Below, in pieces: positions 1-8,688 of a stretch of 19,798 nt of DNA; positions within the stretch are counted from its first letter, which is position 1, and each line of letters starts with the position of its first letter. The translations under genes and the position numbers were made by a program. Source of the DNA: Planctomycetota bacterium. GTDB lineage: Bacteria; Planctomycetota; Phycisphaerae; UBA1845. The notes under the pieces were generated by a model that worked only from the letters and a program-made list of their open reading frames with translations, made no database searches and had not been told where the DNA came from. The stretch covers positions 1-19,798 of the forward strand of contig JAJRSP010000007.1 of the NCBI GenBank assembly GCA_024278775.1, read 5' to 3'.

Positions 1-37
1 CACCCATGACGCATTCCCCGGCTGACTGCGGACTTTC

Positions 38-55
38 TATGTCCGATAGGACATA
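38..55. promoter_or_regulatory. 18-bp inverted repeat, possible operator
   Basis: TATGTCC (38-44) and GGACATA (49-55) are perfect 7-base inverted arms around a GATA centre. Neither side is followed by a T-run, so it does not look like an intrinsic terminator. The size and symmetry fit a binding site for a dimeric transcription regulator. It lies beyond the 3' end of guaA, so it may serve a gene left of the window. The regulator family is unknown. Confidence 0.4.
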
Positions 56-267
56 TTCTCCACTGCAACCGCATCAAAAGCGTCAAGAATAAAATCGTAG
101 AATGACAAGAGAGGGGTGACAGATTCTGACACCGTTGTTTTGCAATGCGCCATTCAGACCGTCCGGCACGGAAAGCGTCCTGTGAAAATACAGGCAATAG
201 GCAAACAGGGCAAAGCGTGTTCGGTCTATACAAGGCGGGAAGGTCGTCGAGCGACGGCTTCGCCCGC

Positions 268-1824
268 TCATTCCCATTCGATGGTAGCCGGCGGTTTGCT
301 GGATATGTCGTACACCACACGATTAATGCCGTGGACTTCGTTCATGATCCTGGTGGCGATGCGGCCCAGGACATCGTGATCGATGTGTACCCAGTCTGCC
401 GTCATGAAATCCGTGGATTCGACGAACCGCAGGCAGGCGACATATTGATCGCGATAGCTGCGGTCGTCGCCCATCACGCCGACGGCCTGCACGGGCAACA
501 GCACCACCAACGCTTGAGCGATTTTGGGGTACCAGTCGGCTGCCACGATTTCGTCGAGCATGATCTTGTCGGCCTGTCGCAACACAGCCAGTTTTTCCGG
601 TGTGACAGCCCCGATCACGCGGACCGCCAATCCAGGCCCCGGGAACGGATGTCGCCATGCGATGTGGTACGGCAATCCCAACTGCTTTCCGAGCAAACGC
701 ACTTCGTCTTTGAACAATTCGCGTAACGGCTCGATCAGTTCGAACCCAAGTTCCGCCGGCAGCCCGCCGACATTGTGGTGCAGCTTGATGTTCGCGGCTG
801 TTCCGCCGACGCTGTGGCCTGACTCGATTACATCGGGGTAGAGCGTCCCTTGAGCGAGGTACTTCGCGTTTGGGATGCGCTTGGCTTCGTCTTTGAATAC
901 CGCGATGAATTCGTGGCCTATGATGCGTCGCTTTTCCTGCGGATCGGCAATACCATCAAGCTTTGAAAGGAAGCGATCGGCTGCACGCGCCACGCGCAGA
1001 TCGATCTTGAAATGGTCTTTGAAAGTGGCTTCGACCAGCTCGACTTCACCTTGTCGCATTAAGCCATTGTCAACAAAGATGCAGACAAGCCGGTCGCCGA
1101 TGGCCCGATGCAGCAGGGCTGCGGTGACGGAACTGTCCACGCCGCCCGACAGTCCGCAGATAACGCGCTCGTCGTCCATGACCCGTTGACGCAGGCGCTC
1201 GGTCGTGACGCGAAGAATGTCGCCCAGTTGCCAATCACCCTTGCACCTGCACACGTCGAAAAGAAAGCTGCGAATAATCAGTGAGCCTTCCGGCGTGTGT
1301 GTGACCTCCGGGTGAAACTGCACGCCGAACACGGGTTTCGTGCGGTGGCGTACGACTGCAAACGGACAGGTTTCCGTTTCCGCGAGCGACTCGAAATCCG
1401 CACCGAGTTCGTTCACGATGTCGCCGTGGCTCATCCAGACATCCGTCACGGGCGACAAGTGTCGAAGAATGCTCTCTTTGCGCATCACGCTAAGTCGTGT
1501 CCGGCCATACTCGCGTGTAGCCGTCGCGTTCACGCGACCACCGAGCGCTTCGCATGCGATCTGCATACCGTAACAAATACCAAGAATCGGAACGCCCATA
1601 CCGAGGACGGAAGGGTCGCACCGCGGGGCACCTTCGGCATACACGCTCGACGGGCCGCCGGACAAGATCAGCCCCACAACATTCTCGGCCCGCAGCGCAT
1701 CGGCTGACACCTCAGGCCCGGTGATGATGCTGCGAACGTTGTGCTCGCGGACACGCCGCGCGATGAGCTGCGTGTACTGACTGCCGAAGTTCAGAACTGC
1801 AATGGTTTCGACCGGCTTGTTCAC
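268..1824 (-). CDS. guaA: GMP synthase (glutamine-hydrolysing)
   Basis: This cytosolic enzyme converts XMP to GMP using ATP and ammonia released from glutamine, the last step of guanine nucleotide synthesis. The 518-residue product has the full family length. The N-terminal class I glutamine amidotransferase domain shows the nucleophile elbow GICYG with Cys84 and the catalytic His171 and Glu173 in FHPEV. The ATP pyrophosphatase domain has the PP-loop SGGVDSS at about 226-232. The C-terminal dimerisation domain ends in the typical KPPATIEWE. The start is GTG (1822-1824), four bases after the stop of the upstream membrane-protein gene, so translation is probably coupled. It is the last gene of an operon that begins with guaB. 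No clear intrinsic terminator was found after the stop. The assignment is secure. Confidence 0.97.
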   Translation of the reverse strand: MNKPVETIAVLNFGSQYTQLIARRVREHNVRSIITGPEVSADALRAENVVGLILSGGPSSVYAEGAPRCDPSVLGMGVPILGICYGMQIACEALGGRVNATATREYGRTRLSVMRKESILRHLSPVTDVWMSHGDIVNELGADFESLAETETCPFAVVRHRTKPVFGVQFHPEVTHTPEGSLIIRSFLFDVCRCKGDWQLGDILRVTTERLRQRVMDDERVICGLSGGVDSSVTAALLHRAIGDRLVCIFVDNGLMRQGEVELVEATFKDHFKIDLRVARAADRFLSKLDGIADPQEKRRIIGHEFIAVFKDEAKRIPNAKYLAQGTLYPDVIESGHSVGGTAANIKLHHNVGGLPAELGFELIEPLRELFKDEVRLLGKQLGLPYHIAWRHPFPGPGLAVRVIGAVTPEKLAVLRQADKIMLDEIVAADWYPKIAQALVVLLPVQAVGVMGDDRSYRDQYVACLRFVESTDFMTADWVHIDHDVLGRIATRIMNEVHGINRVVYDISSKPPATIEWE

Positions 1825-1828
1825 TGAT

Positions 1829-2704
1829 TCACCAGGTTAATCGTAACAGAGGCCAACAGAATTCATACGAAAACGTCAAACCGACCTGCCACACCGCGAC
1901 AATTCCGCCAACGATAAGCGGAGCAATCGCGACGAATGTCGTCAGACGCCTGCGACCGGGAAGAGGCGACGTCTGGGCCAGCCGCAACATGAACAGCCAC
2001 CACATCAACGCAGTCACGCCCATCATGGCGGCGGCGCCGCGCAGCGGTGTTTCCCGTGGCGGCGACAAAGGCCACCGAGCGACTTCCCACAAGTCGAAAA
2101 GCGGCGCAGTGGCGAACACGACGGCTGCCAACCATACCCACAAATACCAAACACTCCCGTAGTGCAGCGCAGCCCCAAACCGCCCCTCGTCGCGTTGAGC
2201 GGGTGACAGTGATCGCCGCACGCCCGCACCGACCACCAGCTCCATCAGAGCAACCATCGCCCAGGCAGTCATCACCAGCGGCACGATCGCGACAGCCATG
2301 CGAACAGGGTTGATCCACAGAGCGACGCATCCGAACTCGTTCGGCAGGTAGTCAGCCGACAGCACATGTGTCCAGCCGCGCCCCTCGGGCGTCAAAACGA
2401 GGTGAGATGCATTGTCAGGCGTGCGCACCACGCGATGCCACCCAACGCCGACCAGTTCGCATAAGACAGCCGCAGCCACCAGAAGAACGCGATGCCGGCG
2501 GGCGAATGATCGTGACGCTTCGGACGGTCGCATCAATGTCAGGTGACGAAGACGATCCGCGCCGGCACGACGAATCCAACGACGCGTTTCACTAAGTACG
2601 CTGCGATCGCGTCGGGCCGCCTTCGCGTAGGGTGTTCCGTCGTCACTGGTGACTGTGTCGAACACAATCGCCCCGCAACTCGGGCACTTGCCCAAATCAG
2701 ACAC
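1829..2704 (-). CDS. Zinc-ribbon multi-pass membrane protein, function unknown; 5' end uncertain
   Basis: From the GTG at 2702-2704 the product has 291 residues. It opens with a zinc knuckle (Cys7 and Cys10 in KCPSCG), then a basic region, then about five hydrophobic segments near residues 68-92, 130-160, 180-203, 222-245 and 254-280. The layout of a short zinc ribbon before several membrane helices resembles Yip1-type or similar planctomycete membrane proteins, but I cannot name the family. The same frame stays open upstream to a TGA at 2825-2827 and encodes a second knuckle, CPEC, just before the GTG. That stretch holds no ATG, GTG or TTG. The true start may be a rare codon such as ATT (2795-2797), or there may be a one-base indel in the G5 run at 2745-2749 linking it to a TTG-started frame at 2796. 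It lies between the lipoprotein gene and guaA in the gua operon. Confidence 0.7.
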   Translation of the reverse strand: MSDLGKCPSCGAIVFDTVTSDDGTPYAKAARRDRSVLSETRRWIRRAGADRLRHLTLMRPSEASRSFARRHRVLLVAAAVLCELVGVGWHRVVRTPDNASHLVLTPEGRGWTHVLSADYLPNEFGCVALWINPVRMAVAIVPLVMTAWAMVALMELVVGAGVRRSLSPAQRDEGRFGAALHYGSVWYLWVWLAAVVFATAPLFDLWEVARWPLSPPRETPLRGAAAMMGVTALMWWLFMLRLAQTSPLPGRRRLTTFVAIAPLIVGGIVAVWQVGLTFSYEFCWPLLRLTW

Positions 2705-2824
2705 GATGTAGGGTTCGGCGCATTCCGGACATTGGCGCGACGAATCCCCCTGCCGTGATTGGCCGGGCGATTCGCAGCCCGCAGGCGAACGATCAATCTG
2801 GGCGAAGTCGCGATCGGCTATTCT
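2705..2824 (-). other. In-frame open extension encoding the first zinc knuckle
   Basis: Reading the minus strand in the frame of the zinc-ribbon gene, 40 codons between a TGA (2825-2827) and the GTG at 2704 are open. They encode a CPEC knuckle at 2720-2731. Joined to the KCPSCG knuckle downstream, this gives CPEC-(10 residues)-CPSC, a normal four-cysteine zinc ribbon. The extension is therefore probably translated, although no ordinary start codon precedes it in frame. Only ATA (2819-2821), ATT (2795-2797) and ATC (2705-2707) are available. Confidence 0.55.
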
Positions 2825-3411
2825 TCAACCGCCTCCTCCGCAGCCTCATCAGCCGCGGGTTCCATCGGATTGTCCGCTGTCGCCGCATACGTTCCAGCCG
2901 GATGCGCGTCCGGCGGCATGGGGGCGTCCCGACACGGTTCCGCATCGTAGGCCGGCAACCACCTCCGCCGCGATTGTTGCTCGACGCCGTCACTGCACTG
3001 CACGTCACCGACATGATCGAACACCATGCTGAACGGCATCAGCACGAGGTTCACAAAGAACCGTCCCGTGCCGTACCAAAAGTAGACGTAATCTTCCCCC
3101 CTCGTCTTGAAGCGCCCGTCGTTGCTGCCGTTCATTTCGTACGGATCTTCCATCCACAAAGGAGCGTGCGCGACCACGCCGGATTGAGCCCCGATGTGGT
3201 ACTCCTCAAACTCCCGAGGCCAACGTACGGATTCCGCGGTCGACATCTGAGCACGATGCATGGACGCCGTCGTAATCGTGTCCGTTCTGGGCAAATCGTC
3301 GGTGAAGGTGTTGGGAAACTCATGACAACCGGCGCTCAGACACATCGCAATCGCCGGCAGCAACCCGCAGCCAAGTGCGAGACTATTTTTCCGAAAGGTA
3401 TTCAATCTCAT
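2818..3411 (-). CDS. Predicted lipoprotein, function unknown
   Basis: From the ATG at 3409-3411 the product has 197 residues. It begins with a basic n-region and a hydrophobic stretch ending in the lipobox LSAGC (Cys29), so export and lipid attachment are likely. The mature part contains an aromatic, hydrophobic segment near FFVNLVLMPFSMVFDHVG, a proline-rich stretch and a very acidic C-terminal tail. I recognise no domain and no catalytic motif. An alternative in-frame ATG at 3442-3444 would add 11 basic residues. The chosen start overlaps the end of guaB by 29 bases in another frame, showing it belongs to the gua operon. Its TAG stop at 2818-2820 is followed closely by the zinc-ribbon membrane gene. 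The shared envelope location of the two products suggests they could work together, but this is inference. Confidence 0.75.
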   Translation of the reverse strand: MRLNTFRKNSLALGCGLLPAIAMCLSAGCHEFPNTFTDDLPRTDTITTASMHRAQMSTAESVRWPREFEEYHIGAQSGVVAHAPLWMEDPYEMNGSNDGRFKTRGEDYVYFWYGTGRFFVNLVLMPFSMVFDHVGDVQCSDGVEQQSRRRWLPAYDAEPCRDAPMPPDAHPAGTYAATADNPMEPAADEAAEEAVEE

Positions 3412-4873
3412 AATTCGGAGACTCTTTCGTAATGGAGACATCATGCGGGTGCGATTCCAGCAGCCCCGCGTGCGTTACCCGACAAAATACCGCGTTCTCG
3501 CGTAGGGCGTCAATCGTGATTGCACCACAATAACCCATGCCCGATTTCAGGCCGCCGACAAGTTGATACACAAAGTCCGAAAGCGGGCCTCGGAACGGCA
3601 CGCGACCCTCAACACCCTCGGGAACGAACTTGCCGTTGCCAACGCGATCCGCCTGACTGTAGCGGTCGGCCGACCCTTTGGCCATCGCTCCCAGCGAACC
3701 CATCCCACGGTATTCCTTGAATCGCCGGCCCTTCCATGTCACCTGCTCACCGGGCGATTCCTCCAGCCCCGCGAACAGCGATCCGAGCATCACACAATGG
3801 GCACCGGCAGCGAGCGCCTTGGGAATGTCGCCCGATCGCCGGATGCCTCCGTCGGAAATCACCGGCACGCCCGCATCGTGAGCCACCGCGAAAACCTCCA
3901 TAATGGCGGTCAATTGCGGCACGCCGACGCCAGCCACGACGCGCGTGGTGCAGATGCTGCCCGGACCGATCCCGACCTTCAAAGCGTCCGCACCGGCATC
4001 GATCAGATCGGCGGCGGCTTGGCGCGTCGCGATGTTGCCCGCGATAACACCAACCTCATATCGCGAACGAATCTCTCGCACGGTGTTGATGACGTTGTCA
4101 CTGTGGCCGTGGGCGGTATCGACGACCACCACATCGACCCCTTCGGCGATCAGCGATTCGATGCGCTCGAAATCAAACACGCCGACGGCTGCCCCGACGC
4201 GAAGCCGACCGCGTTCATCCTTGCAACTCTGCTGGAAGTCGCGACTTCGCTCGATATCGCGCATCGTAATCAAGCCTGCCAGCCGCCCGTCCTCGTTGAC
4301 CAGAAGCAGTTTTTCGACCTTGGCTTTGTTGAGAATGCGATCCGCTTCGGGCAGCGTGGTGTCCGGCGGGGCGGTCACCAGATTAGCAGCGGTCATGACC
4401 TCCGCGTTCGTTTGGCCGGCGGATTCGAGAAACTTCATGTCGCGTCGCGTGATGATGCCCCGCAGCGTGCCGTCTTCCTCGGTAATAGGCACGCCGGAGA
4501 CATTCTGACGCTGCATCAGTTGCTGTGTCTTTTCGACGGAGTCGGCCGGTCGAAGCGTGAACGGATCGGTAATAATGCCGCTCTCGCTGCGCTTGACCTT
4601 GTGAACCTCCCGACACTGATCCTCGATCGAGAGATTCTTGTGAATAATGCCCATGCCGCCCTCCTGAGCCAACACGATGGCCAGGGCGGATTCGGTCACA
4701 GTGTCCATCGGAGCCGAAATCAGTGGTATGTTCAGCCGGATGTCCCGCGTGAGTTGCGTAGCCACGTCGATCTTCTCGGGGACAGCCGACGACCGCTGCG
4801 GAACGAGCAGCACATCGTCAAACGTCAGCGCGAGTGGAATACTTCGGTACGGATCGATGGGGGGTGTGGGCAT
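3383..4873 (-). CDS. guaB: Inosine-5'-monophosphate dehydrogenase
   Basis: This enzyme oxidises IMP to XMP with NAD+, the committed step to guanine nucleotides. The TIM-barrel start has the TFDDVLL signature. Two CBS domains follow at about residues 100-150 and 160-212. The catalytic loop [10 protein letters not shown] carries the active-site cysteine (residue 308 from this start). The flap segment [11 protein letters not shown] and the later VEGRVPFRG segment with the catalytic arginine region are present, so the enzyme looks intact. I prefer the ATG at 4871-4873 because an AAAGGAA sequence sits about ten bases ahead of it. An ATG three codons earlier (4880-4882) lies almost on top of that site. 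The gene heads a minus-strand operon running through a lipoprotein, a zinc-ribbon membrane protein and guaA. A weak sigma-70-like promoter lies just upstream. Confidence 0.96.
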   Translation of the reverse strand: MPTPPIDPYRSIPLALTFDDVLLVPQRSSAVPEKIDVATQLTRDIRLNIPLISAPMDTVTESALAIVLAQEGGMGIIHKNLSIEDQCREVHKVKRSESGIITDPFTLRPADSVEKTQQLMQRQNVSGVPITEEDGTLRGIITRRDMKFLESAGQTNAEVMTAANLVTAPPDTTLPEADRILNKAKVEKLLLVNEDGRLAGLITMRDIERSRDFQQSCKDERGRLRVGAAVGVFDFERIESLIAEGVDVVVVDTAHGHSDNVINTVREIRSRYEVGVIAGNIATRQAAADLIDAGADALKVGIGPGSICTTRVVAGVGVPQLTAIMEVFAVAHDAGVPVISDGGIRRSGDIPKALAAGAHCVMLGSLFAGLEESPGEQVTWKGRRFKEYRGMGSLGAMAKGSADRYSQADRVGNGKFVPEGVEGRVPFRGPLSDFVYQLVGGLKSGMGYCGAITIDALRENAVFCRVTHAGLLESHPHDVSITKESPNYEIEYLSEK

Positions 4874-4906
4874 CGGCAGCATTTCCTTTCAGCTAATGCC
4901 CCACAT

Positions 4907-4935
4907 TGACTACCGCGCAAAGCCATCCCCGTCAA
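4907..4935 (-). promoter_or_regulatory. Candidate promoter of the guaB operon
   Basis: On the minus strand, TTGACG (4930-4935) is separated by 17 bases from TAGTCA (4907-4912). The -35 box is good but the -10 box is poor. The position, about 35 bases ahead of the guaB start, fits. I saw no riboswitch-like structure in this leader. Confidence 0.3.
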
Positions 4936-5121
4936 CCGCGACCATTCAACCACTCCCCCAAGTAAGACACGCTCCTTCATCAGAAAACAGCGATATTGTC
5001 CGGGACAGAAGGGCCGGATAGCCTGCGATGACATGGGTAATACCTGCAAATTCGATCCGCGGGCCAAAACCACGCACGTCGTAGCGTTGGTGCCGTGTGC
5101 CGACATCAACCGGTTATTTTC

Positions 5122-6795
5122 ATGAACCTCTGGGCGGCACTTCTTGACGTATTGATCCTGTTGCTGGCCGCACTGCTGCTCGGGGTGTTGGCCGAGCGAC
5201 TCAAACAAAGCGCGATCCTCGGCTACCTGCTCGCCGGCACGCTGCTGGGGCCCAATGCCCTCGATCTGATGCCGAGTCACAAAGCGGTGGCCACCATCGC
5301 GGAACTTGGCGTGGCTTTGTTGTTGTTCACGATCGGGCTGGAATTCTCCTGGCGGCGGCTGCGCACCATCGGGCCGATCGCTCTTGGCGGGGGAACCGTT
5401 CAGGTATCGTTGACCATCGCTCTGGCGGCTGGGGCATGCATGGCTTTGGGCGTCAGCGGGCGTTCGGCACTGGCTGTCGGCGCAATAGTAGCACTCAGCA
5501 GTACCGCCTGCGTGTTGCGTCTCCTGGTGAGTCGCGCGGAAATCGACGGTATCTACGGTCGCAATGCGCTGGGCATCCTGCTCTTGCAGGACATCGCGGT
5601 CGTTCCGCTCGTGCTGGTCGTGACAGCCTTGGGCGGCGAAGGCCCGACTACAGCGGCTCACATCGCGTGGGATTTGGGTCGGGCGGCCGGCGTGGCGGGG
5701 TTGCTGGTCGCAGCGCTCTTTCTGTTGCTCAACTACATCGTGCCGTTGCTGTTACGCGCCAAAGAAGCGGCACAAAATCGGGATCTGCCCATTCTGCTGG
5801 CGATGGTCACAGCCGTGGGGGCGGCCTGGGTATCGCACAAGCTGGGTCTCTCGCCGGTATTTGGAGCGTTCATCGCCGGCCTGCTCCTGGCTGAGTCACC
5901 CTTCGCCACGCAAATCCGAGCTGACGTCGCCTCTTTGCGAACGCTGTTCGTGACTTTGTTCTTCAGCTCGATCGGCATGCTGGGCAATCCGGCGTGGGTG
6001 CTGGAAAACTGGACGCTGGTCGCGGCTGTCGTAGCCGCCATCGTGTTCGGAAAAGCCATTGTGATCTCCGGCATCGCACGCATTTTCCGATCCTCCCCCA
6101 GCCATGCAGTAGCCACCGGTGTTTGCCTGGCCCAGGTGGGCGAGTTTTCGTTTGTGCTCGCCGAGGTGGCGCGGCATGGCCGGTTGATCGACAGCGAGTT
6201 GTTCGAACTGATTATCGCGGCGACAATTGCCACGCTGTTTCTCACACCGTATCTGGTGGCGCTCGCACCGCATCTCGTAAACGCTGTGGGCAGGATTTCG
6301 AAGGACGGAACTCGGGCGTCGCTTAAAGAGGAAGCATCTCGCACGTCCGCCGAGAAACTGGTCGGCCACATCGTGATCGTGGGTTTTGGCCCGGCAGGCC
6401 AAGCTGTCGCCAATGCATTAAAGGAAGATGAGCGGACAACAGTCGTGGTTATCGAATTGAGCGTAAAATCGGCGGCTGTGGCACAGGCCGACGGTCTTCG
6501 CACGCACATCGGCGACGCCACCCGCGCAGAAATGCTGGAACATGCGCGCGTCGCAACGGCTGCTGCTGTCGTGGTAACGGTCCCGGACCCCGCCACAGCA
6601 CGGCAGGTTATCGAGCAGGTTCGCTCGCGGTCACCGCAGACGCCTGTCATCGCCCGGGCGAGGTACCATCGATACTATGCGGATCTGGTGCAGGCTGGCG
6701 CGATCACGGTTATCGACGAGGAGCGAGCGGTCGGCCTCCATCTCGCGTCCACGGTGCATGACAAGCTCAATCCGGCGAAACCCGACGCTCGGTGA
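5122..6795 (+). CDS. Kef-type monovalent cation/proton antiporter with RCK (TrkA-N) domain
   Basis: This is an inner-membrane CPA2-family antiporter or K+ efflux protein. The first ~385 residues form about twelve hydrophobic segments. They include the family signatures LLLFTIGLEFSWRRL, GILLLQDIAVVPLVLV and GAFIAGLLLAES. A charged linker is followed by a cytosolic Rossmann RCK domain at about residues 415-540, with the nucleotide-binding GFGPAG motif near residue 420. The 557-residue length suits KefB/KefC-like proteins. The ATG at 5122 opens directly into the first hydrophobic helix. A GTG nine codons earlier (5095) would put a polar tail before it. There is no clear Shine-Dalgarno site, and only a weak promoter-like pair (TTGTCC 4996-5001, TAGCCT 5019-5024). 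The gene is divergent from guaB. The transported ion cannot be read from sequence, and no KefF/KefG partner is adjacent. Confidence 0.9.
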   Translation: MNLWAALLDVLILLLAALLLGVLAERLKQSAILGYLLAGTLLGPNALDLMPSHKAVATIAELGVALLLFTIGLEFSWRRLRTIGPIALGGGTVQVSLTIALAAGACMALGVSGRSALAVGAIVALSSTACVLRLLVSRAEIDGIYGRNALGILLLQDIAVVPLVLVVTALGGEGPTTAAHIAWDLGRAAGVAGLLVAALFLLLNYIVPLLLRAKEAAQNRDLPILLAMVTAVGAAWVSHKLGLSPVFGAFIAGLLLAESPFATQIRADVASLRTLFVTLFFSSIGMLGNPAWVLENWTLVAAVVAAIVFGKAIVISGIARIFRSSPSHAVATGVCLAQVGEFSFVLAEVARHGRLIDSELFELIIAATIATLFLTPYLVALAPHLVNAVGRISKDGTRASLKEEASRTSAEKLVGHIVIVGFGPAGQAVANALKEDERTTVVVIELSVKSAAVAQADGLRTHIGDATRAEMLEHARVATAAAVVVTVPDPATARQVIEQVRSRSPQTPVIARARYHRYYADLVQAGAITVIDEERAVGLHLASTVHDKLNPAKPDAR

Positions 6796-6888
6796 GACTT
6801 TGGATTACGGAGGCGATCGGTACGTGTCTTTTTTCGTCGGGGGTTGTGGAATGGGTCGCATCCACGGATTAACGCTCCCCTTGCGACG

Positions 6889-7251
6889 TCAGCTCACGAA
6901 GGCACCCGGGGGGATGTCCTCGGACGTGGTCAGCGTGACCGTCTGTGTGTGGTCGGCGTCGCTGGCAGCCAAAAGCATTCCCTGGGATTCAACGCCGCGC
7001 ATCATGCGCGAGGACAGGTTGGCAACGATGATCAGATTCTTGCCCAGCAACTGCTCCGGCGTGTAGACCCCCTTCAGCCCCGCACAGATTTGACGCTGCT
7101 CGTCGCCGAGATCGACCTTGAGCACGAGGAGCTTGTCGGCGTTGGGATGGTCGGCGGCTTCGATGACCTTGCCGACACGCAGTTTGACCTTCACGAAATC
7201 GTCGAACGAGATCGTTTCGGACTTTTCGGGCGTTGTGGATTCTTCGCTCAT
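6889..7251 (-). CDS. Free-standing tRNA-binding OB-fold protein (MetRS beta-subunit/Trbp111 type)
   Basis: The 120-residue protein matches the tRNA-binding domain found at the C terminus of methionyl-tRNA synthetases and as separate proteins (Trbp111, CsaA, MetRS beta subunit). The typical run is visible: VKLRVGKV, HPNADKLLVLKVDLG, the RQICAGLKG strand-turn, and NLSSRMMRGVESQGMLLAASD. Such proteins dimerise and bind the outside corner of tRNA non-specifically or help MetRS. The start is ATG at 7249-7251, supported by AAAGGAG nine bases upstream. It stands alone on the minus strand, convergent with the antiporter gene and divergent from manA. No methionyl-tRNA synthetase body lies in this window. 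A CsaA-like chaperone role is a less likely alternative. Confidence 0.88.
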   Translation of the reverse strand: MSEESTTPEKSETISFDDFVKVKLRVGKVIEAADHPNADKLLVLKVDLGDEQRQICAGLKGVYTPEQLLGKNLIIVANLSSRMMRGVESQGMLLAASDADHTQTVTLTTSEDIPPGAFVS

Positions 7252-7318
7252 TGCTTCCAACTCCTTTACCAGGCGTATGTTGCAGCCGATATCGACTCTG
7301 CGGGGGCAAACGCACCGC

Positions 7319-7347
7319 ACTGTACGATGCTGGGCGGGCTTCGACAA
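7319..7347 (-). promoter_or_regulatory. Candidate promoter of the tRNA-binding protein gene
   Basis: On the minus strand, TTGTCG (7342-7347) and TACAGT (7319-7324) are 17 bases apart, each matching four of six consensus bases. Transcription would start roughly 60 bases ahead of the ATG at 7251. Confidence 0.35.
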
Positions 7348-7370
7348 GCGTGGTTGCGGCTGATTCGCGG

Positions 7371-7398
7371 TTGCGGTTGCCGAAATGGCTCGTAAAAT
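7371..7398 (+). promoter_or_regulatory. Candidate promoter of manA
   Basis: TTGCGG (7371-7376) and TAAAAT (7393-7398) are separated by 16 bases. The -10 box matches five of six consensus bases, the -35 box three. This would give a short leader of about 20 bases that carries the strong ribosome binding site. Confidence 0.35.
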
Positions 7399-7412
7399 CC
7401 GATGATGACTGT

Positions 7413-7420
7413 CAGGAGGT
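7413..7420 (+). promoter_or_regulatory. Strong Shine-Dalgarno site that fixes the manA start
   Basis: CAGGAGGT is a near-perfect anti-16S match. It sits seven bases ahead of the TTG at 7428-7430, so TTG is the most likely start. It is the best ribosome binding site in the window. Confidence 0.8.
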
Positions 7421-7427
7421 ATTCACG

Positions 7428-8528
7428 TTGCGCATTTGCCCGCTGATATTTCAGCCGATCTTCAAACCCAAGATATGGGGGGGGCGCCTGCTCGAACAGA
7501 TTTTCCCCAAGCAGCTCCCGCCGTCCGAGCCGATCGGCGAATCCTGGGAGTTGGCTGACCTGGAAAACGATCAATCGGTCGTACGCGACGGACCCGCCAA
7601 GGGCAAAACCCTCGGTCAGCTTGTGAAGGAGTGGGGCACGGGCCTAATGGGACGGGCGGAGCTTTTCGAGGGTCGATTCCCGCTGTTGATCAAATTCCTC
7701 GACGCCCAGCAGGATTTGAGCGTTCAGGTCCATCCGGACGAGGCGATGGCCCGCAAGCTGGGCGGAAACGTGCGCGTTAAGAATGAAGCGTGGTACGTGC
7801 TGCATGCCGAGCCGGACGGAGCCATTTACCACGGCTTCAAGGATGGCGTGACGCGGGAGTCGTTCGCGGCGGCCATTAGCGAGGGGCGTGTGCCGGAAAT
7901 GCTGAAGCGCATCCCGGTCAAAAAAGGACACTGCTACTATCTGCCCAGCGGCACGATTCACGCGCTGGGGGCTGGCGTCGTGGTGGCGGAAGTGCAGACG
8001 CCATCGGACATTACGTACCGCGTGTACGATTGGGACCGCATCGACGCTTCGACGGGCAAGGGGCGGGAGCTGCACATTGAGCAGGCGATGGAGTGCATCC
8101 ATTTCGACTCGGACACGTCCGCTCAGCAGGAGCGGTCACACGTCGGAAGCGTGTGGACCTCGGTCACCCGGCTGGTGCTCAGCGATTCGTTCATCCTCGA
8201 GCGTGTGCGCATGGTGGAGGGCGTCAATCAGGAGATTCCCACGGGTGAATTGATCGTCTGGATCGTGCTCGAAGGGAAAGGGCGGGTCACTTTCGACAAC
8301 AATTCCGAGACCTTGTCGTTCGCGTCGGGTGACACCGTGCTCATACCGGCTGGGCTGGGGGCGGCGCGGATCGAGACGCTCGACGAATGCGTTTGGATCG
8401 AGGCGACGATTCCGCTGGCCAGCGATCTGGCAGACTTTCCCAGGCCCGACCGATCGACCTTGAACGAGCCGGACGATCACGGACTCATTCAGATAACACT
8501 ACCTTCCCAAAACGAAAAATCGTTGTAG
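7428..8528 (+). CDS. manA: Mannose-6-phosphate isomerase, class I
   Basis: This zinc-dependent cytosolic enzyme interconverts fructose 6-phosphate and mannose 6-phosphate, feeding GDP-mannose and exopolysaccharide or glycan synthesis or mannose use. The 366-residue product opens with FKPKIWGGRLL, typical of the Bacillus-like short class I group. The cupin metal ligands are visible in QVHPD (Gln100, His102), Glu120 in NEAWY, and His178 in PSGTIHALGAG. A C-terminal cupin-like half follows. The start is TTG, chosen for the excellent CAGGAGGT site seven bases upstream and because it begins right before the conserved N-terminal strand. It is divergent from the tRNA-binding protein gene. No other sugar-nucleotide gene is near. 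Confidence 0.93.
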   Translation: MRICPLIFQPIFKPKIWGGRLLEQIFPKQLPPSEPIGESWELADLENDQSVVRDGPAKGKTLGQLVKEWGTGLMGRAELFEGRFPLLIKFLDAQQDLSVQVHPDEAMARKLGGNVRVKNEAWYVLHAEPDGAIYHGFKDGVTRESFAAAISEGRVPEMLKRIPVKKGHCYYLPSGTIHALGAGVVVAEVQTPSDITYRVYDWDRIDASTGKGRELHIEQAMECIHFDSDTSAQQERSHVGSVWTSVTRLVLSDSFILERVRMVEGVNQEIPTGELIVWIVLEGKGRVTFDNNSETLSFASGDTVLIPAGLGAARIETLDECVWIEATIPLASDLADFPRPDRSTLNEPDDHGLIQITLPSQNEKSL

Positions 8529-8608
8529 TCCGCAATTCATTCCGCTCGTCGCAGGCATTTAGGTAAGTGTTTGGCGCTTAGTCCCATAATCTATTTCGCT
8601 TGTGTGCA

Positions 8609-8637
8609 TTGAATCGAATCGCACTGTCGGCTAATTT
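8609..8637 (+). promoter_or_regulatory. Weak candidate promoter of the coiled-coil membrane protein gene
   Basis: TTGAAT (8609-8614) and TAATTT (8632-8637) are 17 bases apart, matching four and three consensus bases. They lie about 50 bases ahead of the ATG at 8689. Confidence 0.25.
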
Positions 8638-8688
8638 AGCAGAACAGGAGGCGAACGGGCGCCAACGTCAAGGATCGACGGGAAAAGC

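Noticed and set aside
179..194. Small hairpin CCTGT/ACAGG downstream of guaA as a terminator
   Set aside because: The stem is only five bases and is not followed by a T-run on the guaA strand.
83..277. A 64-codon minus-strand frame after guaA
   Set aside because: It overlaps the guaA end, has no ribosome binding site and no recognisable sequence features.
3563..4909. A 448-codon open frame on the plus strand opposite guaB
   Set aside because: It is fully antisense to a complete, well-conserved guaB and has no recognisable domain. Long antisense frames are common in GC-rich DNA.
4874..5121. A purine-sensing riboswitch ahead of guaB
   Set aside because: The short leader after the likely promoter has no conserved core or paired stems of a known purine or guanine-nucleotide riboswitch that I can recognise.
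6796..6888. A possible terminator between the antiporter and tRNA-binding protein genes (T6 at 6829-6834)
   Set aside because: No stable stem precedes the T-run.
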